A DNA stretch of 64,000 bases from Phycisphaerae bacterium (GCA_028279405.1 JANQNU010000036.1:411702-475701), one strand, 5' to 3'; positions 16,658 through 25,032 are shown, counted from the first letter of the stretch. Translations and numbers: made by a program. Notes: generated by a model not told the origin, from the letters alone.

Positions 16658-17394
16658 TACCAGAATGACCAGTCGCCGACGCGTACGACGTAGTAGTACA
16701 GCAGCAGGTTGGTGACGCCGTGGACGATGATCAGGCACCAGATACTACGCGTCCAGATGAAGAGCGCATTGAAGAAGAACCAGCACGGAATGCTCACCGC
16801 CCAGTTGTCCGGGTGCTGCACGGTCGAGAGCAGCGCCGTGCCGACGAACGAGAACCAGGTGAACGCGCCGAGCGGAACGCGCTCGAAGCGGTTCCAATTG
16901 ATCATGGCGCGCAGCAGGAACGCGCGCCAGAACAGCTCCTCGACGACAGGCACGGCCGTGCAGGCGACGACGATCCGCAGAATGCTGGTAGTCCAGAAGA
17001 GCTTATAGGCGCCGAGGACCGCTCGTGGATCCTCAACGACCTTTTCGCCGGGGAAGCCAGGCAATCGTCCGCCGAGTCCGATCGACTCGAAGTAGTAGTC
17101 TCCTACGATCCAACCCCAGGCCGCGAAGGCCCCAGCGGGGACCGCGATCCAAATATAGGGTTTTCCCCACGACGGCATGTGCGGCAGGAAGAGCCATGCC
17201 ACGAACAGCGACCCGACGCCCCGCAGAACGATTGCGACCCATTCCAACTGCGGCGGGAAGAAGCCAACCAGCGCCAAAAGCAGCAGGTAGCTCATGTAGG
17301 GCGCCATCAGCACTACATCCGGCCGCTCGCGGCCGATGTTTTCAAAGCGGGCCCGAATCCCACCTTGTGCTGCCCAATGCTGTTCGTCGGTCAT
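16657..17394 (-). CDS. CPBP/CAAX-type intramembrane protease, exosortase-associated type
   Basis: The 245-residue polytopic membrane protein has the glutamic intramembrane protease motifs: Glu152-Glu153 and Arg157 (EELFWRAFLLR), His194 (TVQHPDNW) and His225/Asn229 (IIVHGVTN). The layout and the ending HGVTNLLLYYYVVRVGDWSFW-like resemble the CAAX prenyl protease-related proteins that travel with exosortase in PEP-CTERM protein sorting. No exosortase is encoded in this window, so here it may work alone or with a distant partner. It is coupled by TAATG to the TlpA-like protein. TATAGT on the minus strand about 38 nt before the ATG is a possible -10 element. Confidence 0.8.
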   Translation of the reverse strand: MTDEQHWAAQGGIRARFENIGRERPDVVLMAPYMSYLLLLALVGFFPPQLEWVAIVLRGVGSLFVAWLFLPHMPSWGKPYIWIAVPAGAFAAWGWIVGDYYFESIGLGGRLPGFPGEKVVEDPRAVLGAYKLFWTTSILRIVVACTAVPVVEELFWRAFLLRAMINWNRFERVPLGAFTWFSFVGTALLSTVQHPDNWAVSIPCWFFFNALFIWTRSIWCLIIVHGVTNLLLYYYVVRVGDWSFW

Positions 17395-17474
17395 ACCGCT
17401 CGCTTTCGAAGCACTCGGAATCGAAGCGGGTACTATACACGTGTGGTCCCGAGGCGCGTACCGGCCGGATACGA

Positions 17475-17480
17475 TACAAT
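17475..17480 (+). promoter_or_regulatory. -10-like TACAAT for the 17489 gene
   Basis: TACAAT lies 8 nt before the ATG at 17489, with no Shine-Dalgarno sequence in between. It fits the -10 consensus at five of six positions, so the transcript may begin at or very near the start codon. The whole divergent gap to the CPBP gene is only 94 bp, so promoters for both must lie here. Confidence 0.4.
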
Positions 17481-17488
17481 CCCCAACA

Positions 17489-18838
17489 ATGAAACGGTCA
17501 TCTTCCAGCGCCGCCGCTAGCCGCCGATGTCAGGTCGGCTGCTTGTTTGCCGGTCTCGCTTTGATCGCGGGGGCGAGCGCCGCCGAACCCCTGCCGCCGG
17601 AGCAGCGCGCCGGCCTGGAACGCGTGGCACTGGCGCGCGCCCGGGCCGCCTTGCTCGACACGCTCAACGGTCTGCCTGCCGGCGGTCGTGAAACGGTCGG
17701 GACACTTATCGGTCGCGACGTTCGGCTCGATCGCGCCTGGCGCTTGTGGGTGCGAACGCGCCCGGTCTTCGGCGGCTATCGGCTCTTCAGCGACCAGACC
17801 TGCGATGCCGATGTACGCGCCGCGCCAGATGAGGTGCTGACGGCGCTCCTGCAGATCGCAGACGAAGTCTCCCCAGCCATCGTCGAACCGACGGTACGGA
17901 AGCGACTCAAGGCGGCCGCGGGCGATTGGCCATTATGTTACGGTACCGGCACGGCCGAACGGAAGGACGTGGCGAACGTGCGGAAGCCGGCCGGATGGGC
18001 CGACGTTTCAATCGAAGGGATCGAGGTGACCCGTCGTGCCGCGAGCGCCGACGCGATTCGCGCCCTGCTCGGGTCCACGGCCACGATCAAGGTCACAAAC
18101 GCGCGTCAGCTGAGCGATCTCGTCGAGCACTCGGTGAGCGTGCGCGATGCGTTTCGGGTGCGGTTGGCCGAGGGGGCGAAGGTCGAGGTGCGCTTCGCAG
18201 CGGACCAGGTCGCGACCGCGACGGCGGAGATTCGGCTCGCCGACCTCATCCGCGTCACGATGGCCATCCACGAGGATCTGCTGGCCAATGAACCGGTGTT
18301 TGGCGCCCGCGATTTCTCCGAGATGGTCATGATCCATGGGAGCGCCGAACGGGTCGTGCGTGCCACCGGGATCGCAACGCCTCCGGCATCCGCGATCACG
18401 CATCCAACGTACTCCCGGGTCGAACTCGATCGGCCGGCGTGGGCGGCGCGGAAACTGACAGCGACCGGGACGTTTACGCCGGAGGATGGCCCGTCACAGC
18501 CGTTGGAGCAGGCGCTCGCGCGCGACGTTGCGCGCCTTCATGGCATTGATTCGCTTCGCGAACAGGTGCTCGAATTGCCGCTTGGTGGTTCGGCGACAGT
18601 CGCCGCCCTGATCGATCTGCGTCCAGAGCTGAAGGACGATATCGTCACCGGCTTGCATGCGGCGCGTCCCGTGCGGACGACGGTCGGGCCTCGGGACGGG
18701 GCGGTCACGGTCACGCTCGAACTGCCGCTGGAACGGCTATGGTGGATTGTTCGGCGCGGAATGGACCGCGTGGACGTCTTTCCGACGGATGCGCCGGCGC
18801 CTGTGATTCCGCAGCCAGCGACCGCAGAGGAAGAGTAG
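17489..18838 (+). CDS. Exported protein of unknown function, LPP20/FlgP-like N-terminal region
   Basis: The 449-residue product begins with a signal peptide (CLFAGLALIAGASAAEP). The segment after it (ALARARAALLDTLNGLPAG through TCDADVRAAPDEVLTALL) resembles the repeated alpha/beta unit of LPP20/FlgP/FlgT-type envelope proteins, in which a helix rich in AxxxA is followed by a strand with a D-x-V pattern. A similar unit may recur near 390-420 (LARDVARLHGIDSLREQVL). Function is unknown; I expect a periplasmic or outer-membrane-linked location. The start was placed at the ATG beginning the signal peptide. The stop lies 10 nt before the MIT-AAA ATPase gene, so the two are very probably one operon. 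Confidence 0.6.
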   Translation: MKRSSSSAAASRRCQVGCLFAGLALIAGASAAEPLPPEQRAGLERVALARARAALLDTLNGLPAGGRETVGTLIGRDVRLDRAWRLWVRTRPVFGGYRLFSDQTCDADVRAAPDEVLTALLQIADEVSPAIVEPTVRKRLKAAAGDWPLCYGTGTAERKDVANVRKPAGWADVSIEGIEVTRRAASADAIRALLGSTATIKVTNARQLSDLVEHSVSVRDAFRVRLAEGAKVEVRFAADQVATATAEIRLADLIRVTMAIHEDLLANEPVFGARDFSEMVMIHGSAERVVRATGIATPPASAITHPTYSRVELDRPAWAARKLTATGTFTPEDGPSQPLEQALARDVARLHGIDSLREQVLELPLGGSATVAALIDLRPELKDDIVTGLHAARPVRTTVGPRDGAVTVTLELPLERLWWIVRRGMDRVDVFPTDAPAPVIPQPATAEEE

Positions 18839-18848
18839 AAGGGGACGG

Positions 18849-19976
18849 ATGGCAACGTTCGCGACATTCAAGCGGCTCAAGGACAAGGGCGTGGCAGCCA
18901 TGCAAGGTGGTGACTACGTCACGGCGCGACCGTATCTGATCCAGGCCGCAGAGTGCATGATCGAACTTGCGGAGGAAAACGACGACCCCAAGATGCGCGG
19001 CGAGCAGGAAGACTACGCGCGCGAGTTGATCGAGCTGGCCAAGAATTGCGAGCAACGGGCTGCTAAAGGTGGGGGGCGCGGCGGCGGTCGCGGCGATCGG
19101 GCCCGCGATGATGCGGACGAGTCCGGTACCGATCCCGACGACTGGATCGTTCGTGACAAGCCGAACATTCGATTTGACGACATCGCGGGGCTCGACGACG
19201 TGAAACAGGAGATCATGCTGAAGATGATCTACCCGTTTCAACATCCCGAGGCGGCGCAGAAATACGGGATCGACGTCGGGGGTGGAATGTTGCTCTTCGG
19301 TCCGCCGGGTACCGGAAAGACGATGTTCGCCAAAGCGATCGCGTGTGAGTTGGATGCGACGATGTTCGTACTCTCGCCGGCGCAGGTTCTGAGCAAATGG
19401 GTCGGCGAGGCGGAAAAAAACATCCGTGCCTTGTTTGACGCGGCCAAGCAGGAAGATAAGGCCGTCATTTTCATGGATGAGGTGGAGGCGCTGGTACCGT
19501 CTCGCCGCGGTCAGTCATCGACGGTGATGCAGCGCGTCGTCCCGCAGATTCTACAGGAGCTGGAAGGCTTCGATCGCAAGTCCGGGCGTGCGCTGATGTT
19601 TCTGGGAGCGACCAACGAACCATGGGCGCTCGACGCCGCCATGATGCGCCCCGGGCGTCTCGACGTGAAGGTCTACGTGCCGTTGCCCGACCCGGAGGCG
19701 CGTTTTCGGCTGTTCGAGATCTACCTCAAGGGCCGGCCGCTCGACGATGACGTGAACTTCGCCGAGTTGGTGAGCCGGTCGGACGGGTATAGCGGGGCCG
19801 ACATCAAGGCGGTTTGCGCGCGGTCGGCGAGCCTGCCGTTCCTCGAGACCGTCTCCGGCGGCGTCGCGCGCAACATCGGGATGGCCGACCTGCTCAGCAC
19901 GCTCGAATCGTTACCGCCGTCCGTCTCCAAGAAGGACTGCGACAAGTACGACCGTTGGGCCGAGCAGGTGTCCTGA
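18849..19976 (+). CDS. AAA ATPase with MIT-like N-terminal domain (Vps4/katanin-like architecture)
   Basis: The 375 residues form three parts. Residues 5-73 are a helical bundle with the spacing of an MIT or TPR-like domain (RLKDKGVAAMQGGDYVTARP, then AAECMIELAEENDDP, then YARELIELAKNCEQ). A Gly/Arg/Asp linker (about 74-105) leads to a single AAA module (106 to the end) with Walker A GPPGTGKT (151-158), Walker B VIFMDE (206-211), the pore-loop region LSKWVGEAEKNIRALF (181-196), sensor-1 N256 and arginine fingers in MMRPGRLD. The KWxGExEK signature and the C-terminal helix (PSVSKKDCDKYDRWAEQ) are typical of the Vps4/katanin/Cdc48 group, not FtsH, and no protease domain follows. It should remodel or unfold a protein polymer in the cytoplasm. 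AGAAGGGG precedes the ATG. Confidence 0.85.
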   Translation: MATFATFKRLKDKGVAAMQGGDYVTARPYLIQAAECMIELAEENDDPKMRGEQEDYARELIELAKNCEQRAAKGGGRGGGRGDRARDDADESGTDPDDWIVRDKPNIRFDDIAGLDDVKQEIMLKMIYPFQHPEAAQKYGIDVGGGMLLFGPPGTGKTMFAKAIACELDATMFVLSPAQVLSKWVGEAEKNIRALFDAAKQEDKAVIFMDEVEALVPSRRGQSSTVMQRVVPQILQELEGFDRKSGRALMFLGATNEPWALDAAMMRPGRLDVKVYVPLPDPEARFRLFEIYLKGRPLDDDVNFAELVSRSDGYSGADIKAVCARSASLPFLETVSGGVARNIGMADLLSTLESLPPSVSKKDCDKYDRWAEQVS

Positions 19977-20047
19977 CGCCGTCACCGTGGCGCAGAATGC
20001 GCGAGGTGGACGGAGCCTTCGTACACCCCGCGTGCGCACCCGCGGGA

Positions 20048-20299
20048 CTAGCCGCCGGTTCCGCCGTCGCCGGTTCCGGTATCAGCGCCGTCCATCTCAG
20101 GATCGAAGACCGCGAACAGGCCGTCCACGAGCCCGTCGAGGATGGCGTTGACCCCGGCCTGCAACGACTGCGCCGACGCGGTCCGGAACTCATCGCGGAC
20201 GTCGTCCTGGCAGTCGGCGCCGACGAGCAGCGTCATCAGGACCAGTGTGCCGAGAATTGCGCGGATTCGACCGGCTTTGCGCGTCAATAATGCGTACAT
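20048..20299 (-). CDS. Small exported protein with acidic Gly-rich tail, 83 aa
   Basis: The product has a basic N-terminus (MYALLTRKAGRIR), a hydrophobic signal segment (AILGTLVLMTLLVGADC) and a mature part CQDDVRDEFRTASAQSLQAG, ending in GADTGTGDGGTGG. I recall similar short exported proteins with a Cys-Gln start and SLQ-G motif in Phycisphaerae, function unknown. The Cys could be lipidated, but GADC is a poor lipobox, so the call is uncertain. A perfect AGGAGG lies 8 nt before the ATG; the frame runs open for another 200 codons upstream but without support. The gene is convergent with the AAA ATPase gene. Confidence 0.65.
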   Translation of the reverse strand: MYALLTRKAGRIRAILGTLVLMTLLVGADCQDDVRDEFRTASAQSLQAGVNAILDGLVDGLFAVFDPEMDGADTGTGDGGTGG

Positions 20300-20605
20300 C
20301 CAACAACCTCCTGCATCGTTCCCTGCGTAAGCTCCGCCTACACGCGGTTTCAGATCCACATCTCGTCCGTGAGATGGGGTCGCAGGATCGGTTATGCAAA
20401 GGCCGTGCCAGTTGCGCCGAAGGCGATCCACGTGCGTGCGACACCAGTATCGAAGCCGAGGATTCTGGTCATCGCGGGGTTCACGTCGGCGTGCGAAAAC
20501 AGGGAAGGGGGCGCGGGGCGCTGATTTGGCCGCGCAGGTGTTGCGCTCGCAAACGTGCCGCTGCGCGATATGATAGAGAGGACCTATCAGGGAAAGGATG
20601 ATCTC
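20300..20605. other. 306-bp divergent intergenic region
   Basis: No gene is supportable. It separates the divergent small exported protein and amphi-Trp genes. A short hairpin (CATCTC 20359-20364 with GAGATG 20371-20376) and a -10-like TATGAT (20569-20574, 31 nt before the amphi-Trp ATG) are the only features I see. The latter is a plausible promoter for the amphi-Trp gene, but no -35 fits. Confidence 0.35.
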
Positions 20606-20908
20606 ATGCGCGCGAAAGAGCAGGAAATCCGTCTCGAGAACCAGATGGAGATCGATCAGGCAATCGGCTACCTCGAAGAGCTCGTCAAGAGCCTGCGGGC
20701 GCGGCGGATCGCAATGACGCACGGCGAAGAAAGCGTGACTCTCACGCCACCCGATGACGTCAAGTTCAAGATGAAGGCCAGCGGCAAGGGTTCGAAGGAA
20801 TCGGTGGCACTCAAAATCAGCTGGAAGATCGCAGCGCCCGCCGTCGAGCGCAACGGCGAGGCCGAAGCGCCCGATCTGACCATTACCTCCACCGCCGGTA
20901 GCGCCTAG
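20606..20908 (+). CDS. Amphi-Trp domain protein
   Basis: The 100 residues read as a helix-loop-helix (KEQEIRLENQMEIDQAIGYLEELVKSLRARR) followed by strands with a T-L-x-P-P-D-D-V-K-F segment and a final W-containing strand (VALKISWKI). This matches the small amphi-Trp domain family, whose function is not established. Two further ATGs lie upstream in frame, but the one at 20606 has GGAAAGGATG before it and begins the domain. A palindromic hairpin follows the stop codon. Confidence 0.7.
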   Translation: MRAKEQEIRLENQMEIDQAIGYLEELVKSLRARRIAMTHGEESVTLTPPDDVKFKMKASGKGSKESVALKISWKIAAPAVERNGEAEAPDLTITSTAGSA

Positions 20909-20913
20909 CACCG

Positions 20914-20929
20914 CGAGCTGACCAGCTCG
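20914..20929. terminator. Hairpin after the amphi-Trp gene
   Basis: CGAGCTG (20914-20920) and CAGCTCG (20923-20929) form a perfect 7-bp stem with a 2-nt gap, 5 nt past the TAG. No T-tract follows, so it is a weak candidate for the transcript end. Confidence 0.3.
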
Positions 20930-21078
20930 TGCAGCCGGTCAAACACGCTACGACCAATCAGGTGCGGGCGCCGTTGAGGTGCCCGGCCTCCACACGTCTC
21001 AGCCGGCAAGTGGTCCGCACGCTTCGTGCGCGATGCGGCTTGTGAGCGGTTCGTTCCCGACAGTCTGTGATGAATTAC

Positions 21079-21110
21079 AAAAAAAGGACTGCACGCGAGG
21101 TGCAGCCCTT
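21079..21110 (-). terminator. Rho-independent terminator of fusA
   Basis: Read on the minus strand, the sequence forms AAGGGCTGCAC, a short loop and GTGCAGTCCTT, an 11-bp stem with one internal mismatch, directly followed by seven T. It begins 28 nt past the EF-G stop codon. Stem, T-tract and position fit a classical intrinsic terminator. Confidence 0.82.
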
Positions 21111-21138
21111 GTATATCCAATCGCAGTTCGTTGGACGA

Positions 21139-23241
21139 TTACTTCTTGGCGCCGGCGTTCTGCGGCTCCTTGGCCTTGGCGATGACGTCGGACTGCACGT
21201 CGCGCGGAGCGACCTTGTACGACCCGAACTCCATCGAAAACGTGCCGCGACCCTGCGTCATGGAACGGATGTCGGTGGCGTAGCCGAACATATTCGCCAG
21301 CGGTACCTGTGCGACGACCGTAGTGGCGTCGGCCTTGGCCTCCGTGTTCATGATCATGCCTCGCCGACTGGTCAGGTCACCGACGACCGGCCCCTGATTC
21401 TCGGCAGGAATCTCGACCTCGACGACCATGATCGGCTCGAGGATCGCGGGCTTGGCCTTCAGATAGGCCTCTTTGAAAGCCTCGCGGGCCGCGACCTGAT
21501 ACGCGATGTCCGACGAGTCGACCGAGTGCGACGTGCCATCCTCGAGCGTGATCTTGACGCCGACGACCTCATAGCCTGCGAGCGGACCGTTCATCCGCGC
21601 GGCCTGGAAGCCCTTGTCGCAAGACGGGATGTATTCGCTCGGAATACGACCGCCGTAGACCTTGTTCTCGAAGACATAGTCGCTCTCGCGCTCCTCGGGA
21701 AGCGGTTCGAGCGTCCCGATTACGTGTCCGTACTGGCCGGAGCCGCCGGTCTGCTTCTTGTGCTTATAGTCGAACGGAGCGTTGGCAGTCGGCGCTTCCT
21801 TGTAGTTGACCTTTGGAGCACCCGTTTCGACCTCGACGCCGTACTCGCGACGAATGCGCTCGATGTAGACTTCGAGCTGCAGTTCGCCGACGCCGGCGAT
21901 GACGGTCTCGCGCGTGTCGGGATCCGTTCGGACGTGGAACGTCGGATCCTCACGGACGAAACGCTGCAACGCCTTGGCCAGTCGGTCGCGGTCGCCACCC
22001 TTCTTGACGTCGATCGCGAGCGAAATGACCGGCTCGGGGGCGTGGATGTTCTCCAGCGCGTAGTTCAGACGATCGGCACAGAAGGTGTCACCCGATGCGC
22101 AGTCGACGCCGATGAAAGCGACGATGTCGCCGGCGTGGGCTTCCGTGACGTCTTCGCGGTCGTTGGCATGCATGCGGACCATGCGTCCGATGCGAGCGGT
22201 TTGCCGGGTTCGCGTGTTCACCAGTTGGTCGCCTTTGCGAACCGTTCCCTGGTAGATCCGCGTGTACGTCAGCTGTCCGAACTGTTCGTCGACCAGCTTG
22301 AAGGCCATCGCGACGACCGGAGCGTCATGATCACAGGTGATCGCGACTTCGGCGCTATCGTTATCGAGGTCCTTGGCGTAGTACATCTGGTCGAGCGGCG
22401 ACGGAAGGTAGCGGGTAATGGCGTCCAGAAGCGGCTGAACGCCGCGGTTCTTGAACGCCGACCCCATCATGACCGGGACGATGTCGCGAGCGATCGTCAG
22501 TCGACGAATGATATCGTGGACCTTGTCGACCTCCGGCTCGTGGCCTTCCAGCAACTGCTCCATCAGCTCGTCATCGTAGAGCGAGAGGGTTTCGAACAAT
22601 GCGTTGCGGGCCTTGGCGGCCTGATCCTGGTACTCGGCCGGGATCTCCTTGCGGACAACCTTCTCGCCGCGACTTCCCTCGAAGTAGACGCCTTCCATCG
22701 TGATCAGGTCGATCACCCCGTCGAGGCTGGCTTCGAGGCCGATCGGCAGCTGGAGCGGGACCGCCGTCAGGCCCAGCTTCTCTTCGATCTCAGTGATGAC
22801 GCGGGCCGGGTCGGCACCGACGCGGTCGAGCTTGTTGATGAACGCGATCCGCGGAACGCCGTAGCGTTTCATCTGCCGATCGACCGTCAGAGACTGGCTC
22901 TGGACGCCGCCGACGCCGCACAGCACCAGGATCGCCCCGTCCAGCACGCGAAGCGATCGCTCGACTTCGATGGTGAAGTCGACGTGCCCAGGCGTGTCGA
23001 TGACGTTGATTTCCTGGTCTTCCCAGCTCACAGTCGTGGCGGCGGACGTAATGGTGATGCCGCGTTCCTTCTCGAGGTCCATGTGGTCCATGGTGGCGCC
23101 ATCGCCTTTGACTTCCCCGACCTTATGGATACGGCCGGAGTAGTACAGAATCCGCTCCGTCAGTGTTGTCTTGCCGGAGTCGATGTGCGCCGAGATACCG
23201 ATGTTTCGAATCTTGTGTGGAGTGTGCATGGCATCAACCAT
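21139..23241 (-). CDS. fusA: Elongation factor G, mitochondrial/spd type
   Basis: EF-G moves tRNAs and mRNA through the ribosome after peptide bond formation. The 700-residue protein shows all five domains: the GTPase with NIGISAHIDSGKTT, DTPGHVDF and NKLD, domain II, and domains III-V including the domain IV loop (KQTGGSGQYGHV). The wording of the P-loop (SAHIDSGKTTLTERILYYSG instead of MAHIDAGKTTTTE) and GGVQSQSLTVDRQMKRYGVPR match mitochondrial EF-G1 and the spd-EFG1 branch known from spirochaetes and planctomycetes. Two starts are possible, 23241 or 23229. For the first, TAAAAT stands 8 nt upstream and no Shine-Dalgarno site is seen. The gene stands alone, outside a str operon. A good terminator follows. 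Confidence 0.95.
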   Translation of the reverse strand: MVDAMHTPHKIRNIGISAHIDSGKTTLTERILYYSGRIHKVGEVKGDGATMDHMDLEKERGITITSAATTVSWEDQEINVIDTPGHVDFTIEVERSLRVLDGAILVLCGVGGVQSQSLTVDRQMKRYGVPRIAFINKLDRVGADPARVITEIEEKLGLTAVPLQLPIGLEASLDGVIDLITMEGVYFEGSRGEKVVRKEIPAEYQDQAAKARNALFETLSLYDDELMEQLLEGHEPEVDKVHDIIRRLTIARDIVPVMMGSAFKNRGVQPLLDAITRYLPSPLDQMYYAKDLDNDSAEVAITCDHDAPVVAMAFKLVDEQFGQLTYTRIYQGTVRKGDQLVNTRTRQTARIGRMVRMHANDREDVTEAHAGDIVAFIGVDCASGDTFCADRLNYALENIHAPEPVISLAIDVKKGGDRDRLAKALQRFVREDPTFHVRTDPDTRETVIAGVGELQLEVYIERIRREYGVEVETGAPKVNYKEAPTANAPFDYKHKKQTGGSGQYGHVIGTLEPLPEERESDYVFENKVYGGRIPSEYIPSCDKGFQAARMNGPLAGYEVVGVKITLEDGTSHSVDSSDIAYQVAAREAFKEAYLKAKPAILEPIMVVEVEIPAENQGPVVGDLTSRRGMIMNTEAKADATTVVAQVPLANMFGYATDIRSMTQGRGTFSMEFGSYKVAPRDVQSDVIAKAKEPQNAGAKK

Positions 23242-23772
23242 AAATACTTATTTTAAAGAGAGTTACAGAAACTCAAATTCAAGCGGGCACGCGCCCGGTT
23301 GTACGCTACACTGGCCCGCATACGCGGCGGGTTGAATGAGAAACACCAAACTCAAACAGGGATGAGTTTCGAGCCGAGTCAGCCGAAACTGCTGCAATCC
23401 TGTCGCCCCCACGGACTCGGTCCGACCGAAGGCAATCCAACTCCCTTATCGGATTGCCATGCGACCAGCCTCAGCAGCGAGCACGGCAAAGTCCTGAAAA
23501 ACGGGCGCGAACAACACCTACCCGAAGGCCAGGCCTCCCGAAATCGTTTCAAGACAATAGCCCGTCGACGATTCGAATTCAAGCCGATCTTCCAAAATCA
23601 ACGAGAGTTCAAACGTATCTTAATTGTTTGGAAACGCGTATTTTATGAGCCGCCCTGTCACTCCCTCTGCGTCTGCCTTATGATCGCCGACTGCGCTCGG
23701 AGAGATGCGGACGGCGACGGGGCCAGGGGTGTTCCGCTGGCAGCCGCGGGGTGCCTGACCAGGAACGGAATC
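23242..23772. other. 531-bp structured divergent intergenic region
   Basis: The open frame that runs through here is not convincing as protein. The region separates divergent fusA and the RND-adaptor gene. It holds a cluster of stems: AAACTC/GAGTTT (23348-23353 with 23364-23369), AGTTTCG/CGAAACT (23365-23371 with 23384-23390), CGGAC/GTCCG (23412-23424) and GGCAATCC/GGATTGCC (23431-23458). The first two cannot form together. It may be a leader or small RNA, but no known riboswitch is recognised. Confidence 0.4.
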
Positions 23773-25032
23773 ATGCGTACATTCACCAAACTCGTGGTCG
23801 TCATGGCCGTGCTCATGGCTACCCGCTTAGCGGTCGCGCAGCGGGGGCCGATGAATGTCGCGGTGTGCCCGGTCCTGGAGGACAACCTCCCGCCCACCGT
23901 CCGGCTGGTCGGCGATGTGCTGGCCGATCGGCGTTCTGTGGTCGCGTCCGAGGTGGCCGGGATCGTTTCGGCGTTCGATCCTCGGGAAGGACGATTCCTC
24001 AAGGCCGGTGAACTGATCTGCCAGTTGGACGCGGGTGTCGTGCAACTGCAACTCGACGAGGCCCGCGCGCGACTCGATGCGCTGACCGAGGCGCTTCGCG
24101 AGTTGGAGGCCGGCGAGCGCGCCGAGGAAATTCGTCGATTGGAGGCGGTCGAGTCCGAGTCGCAAGCGATCTTCGACAAATGGGCCTTCGAGCGCGAACG
24201 AATCGATCGGCTGTTCAAGAAGAACCAGGCCAGCGACAAAGAGATGCACGATACGGATATGGAGTTCCTCGCCGCCAAACTCCGCTTGGCTCAGGGCAAG
24301 GCCGCGCTGGAGATGGCGCGCAACGGAGCGCGCAAGGAGGTTATCGCGCGCGCCCGACATGACGTCGCGGCCCAGAAGGCGGTCGTGGCGAGATTCGAGC
24401 GGGATCTGGCGAAGACTGCCATTCGCGCGCCCTTCGACGGGTTTCTGGTCACGCGCGAGACCGAGGTCGGCGAGTGGCTTCCCAGCGGCGGTGCGGTCGG
24501 GACGCTGGTCGCGCTCGATCGCGTTCGGCTTCGCGTGCGGGCACCGGAAGAGGCGGTACCGTTCGCGCAGCCGGGTCAGCCGGCGCGCGTCGAGATCCCG
24601 GCCCTCCAACTCGAGCAGCCCGCGACGGTAACCCGGCTGATCCCAGCGGCGAGCGAATCTGCGCGAACATTCCCGTTAGAGGTCGAGGTTGAGAATCCGG
24701 AACACCGGATTTTGCCAGGCATGTTCGTGTGGGTGAGTGTACCGTCGGGACCGCCGGGCACGCGTCTGCTGGTCAGCAAGGATGCGATCGTTCCCCGCGG
24801 TCTTCAGAAGACGATCTTCGTCGTTCGAGGCTCGCCGGACGGGGCGCAGATGGCTGTGCCGATGACCGTGGAAACCGGGCTGGAGAAGCGGGGGCTGATC
24901 GAAGTGCGCGCGGCCGGCCTGGCGCCCGGCGACTCGGTCGTCTGCCGTGCCAACGAGCGGCTCTTCGGCCCGACGCCGGTGATGCCCGTCCCCCTCGAAC
25001 AGTTCGCCAGCCAAGGCAGTTCAGGGGGCTGA
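23773..25032 (+). CDS. HlyD/RND-type periplasmic adaptor (membrane fusion protein)
   Basis: The 419-residue product has a signal peptide (MRTFTKLVVVMAVLMATRLAVA), a first lipoyl half (SVVASEVAGIVSAFDPREGRFL), a helical hairpin (about 75-205), the second lipoyl half (KTAIRAPFDGFLVTRE) and a beta-barrel plus membrane-proximal domain at the C-terminus. It should bridge an inner-membrane pump and an outer-membrane channel. No RND or ABC pump and no TolC-like gene is in the window, so its partner is elsewhere. AGGAACGG precedes the ATG. The 3' end overlaps the convergent paralogue A gene by 12 nt. Confidence 0.82.
   Translation: MRTFTKLVVVMAVLMATRLAVAQRGPMNVAVCPVLEDNLPPTVRLVGDVLADRRSVVASEVAGIVSAFDPREGRFLKAGELICQLDAGVVQLQLDEARARLDALTEALRELEAGERAEEIRRLEAVESESQAIFDKWAFERERIDRLFKKNQASDKEMHDTDMEFLAAKLRLAQGKAALEMARNGARKEVIARARHDVAAQKAVVARFERDLAKTAIRAPFDGFLVTRETEVGEWLPSGGAVGTLVALDRVRLRVRAPEEAVPFAQPGQPARVEIPALQLEQPATVTRLIPAASESARTFPLEVEVENPEHRILPGMFVWVSVPSGPPGTRLLVSKDAIVPRGLQKTIFVVRGSPDGAQMAVPMTVETGLEKRGLIEVRAAGLAPGDSVVCRANERLFGPTPVMPVPLEQFASQGSSGG

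Noticed and set aside
20300..20911. Upstream extension of the 83-residue exported protein to 287 residues
   Set aside because: The extra part is antisense to the amphi-Trp gene, and the ATG at 20299 has a perfect AGGAGG.
21067..23256. 729-residue open frame on the plus strand opposite fusA
   Set aside because: It is the antisense shadow of EF-G in a high-GC gene; composition is Arg/Asp/Val-rich without domains, and EF-G conservation fully explains the stretch.
23299..23772. 158-codon N-terminal extension of the RND adaptor
   Set aside because: It would bury the signal peptide; the ATG at 23773 has a good ribosome-binding site and the extension has no protein-like pattern.
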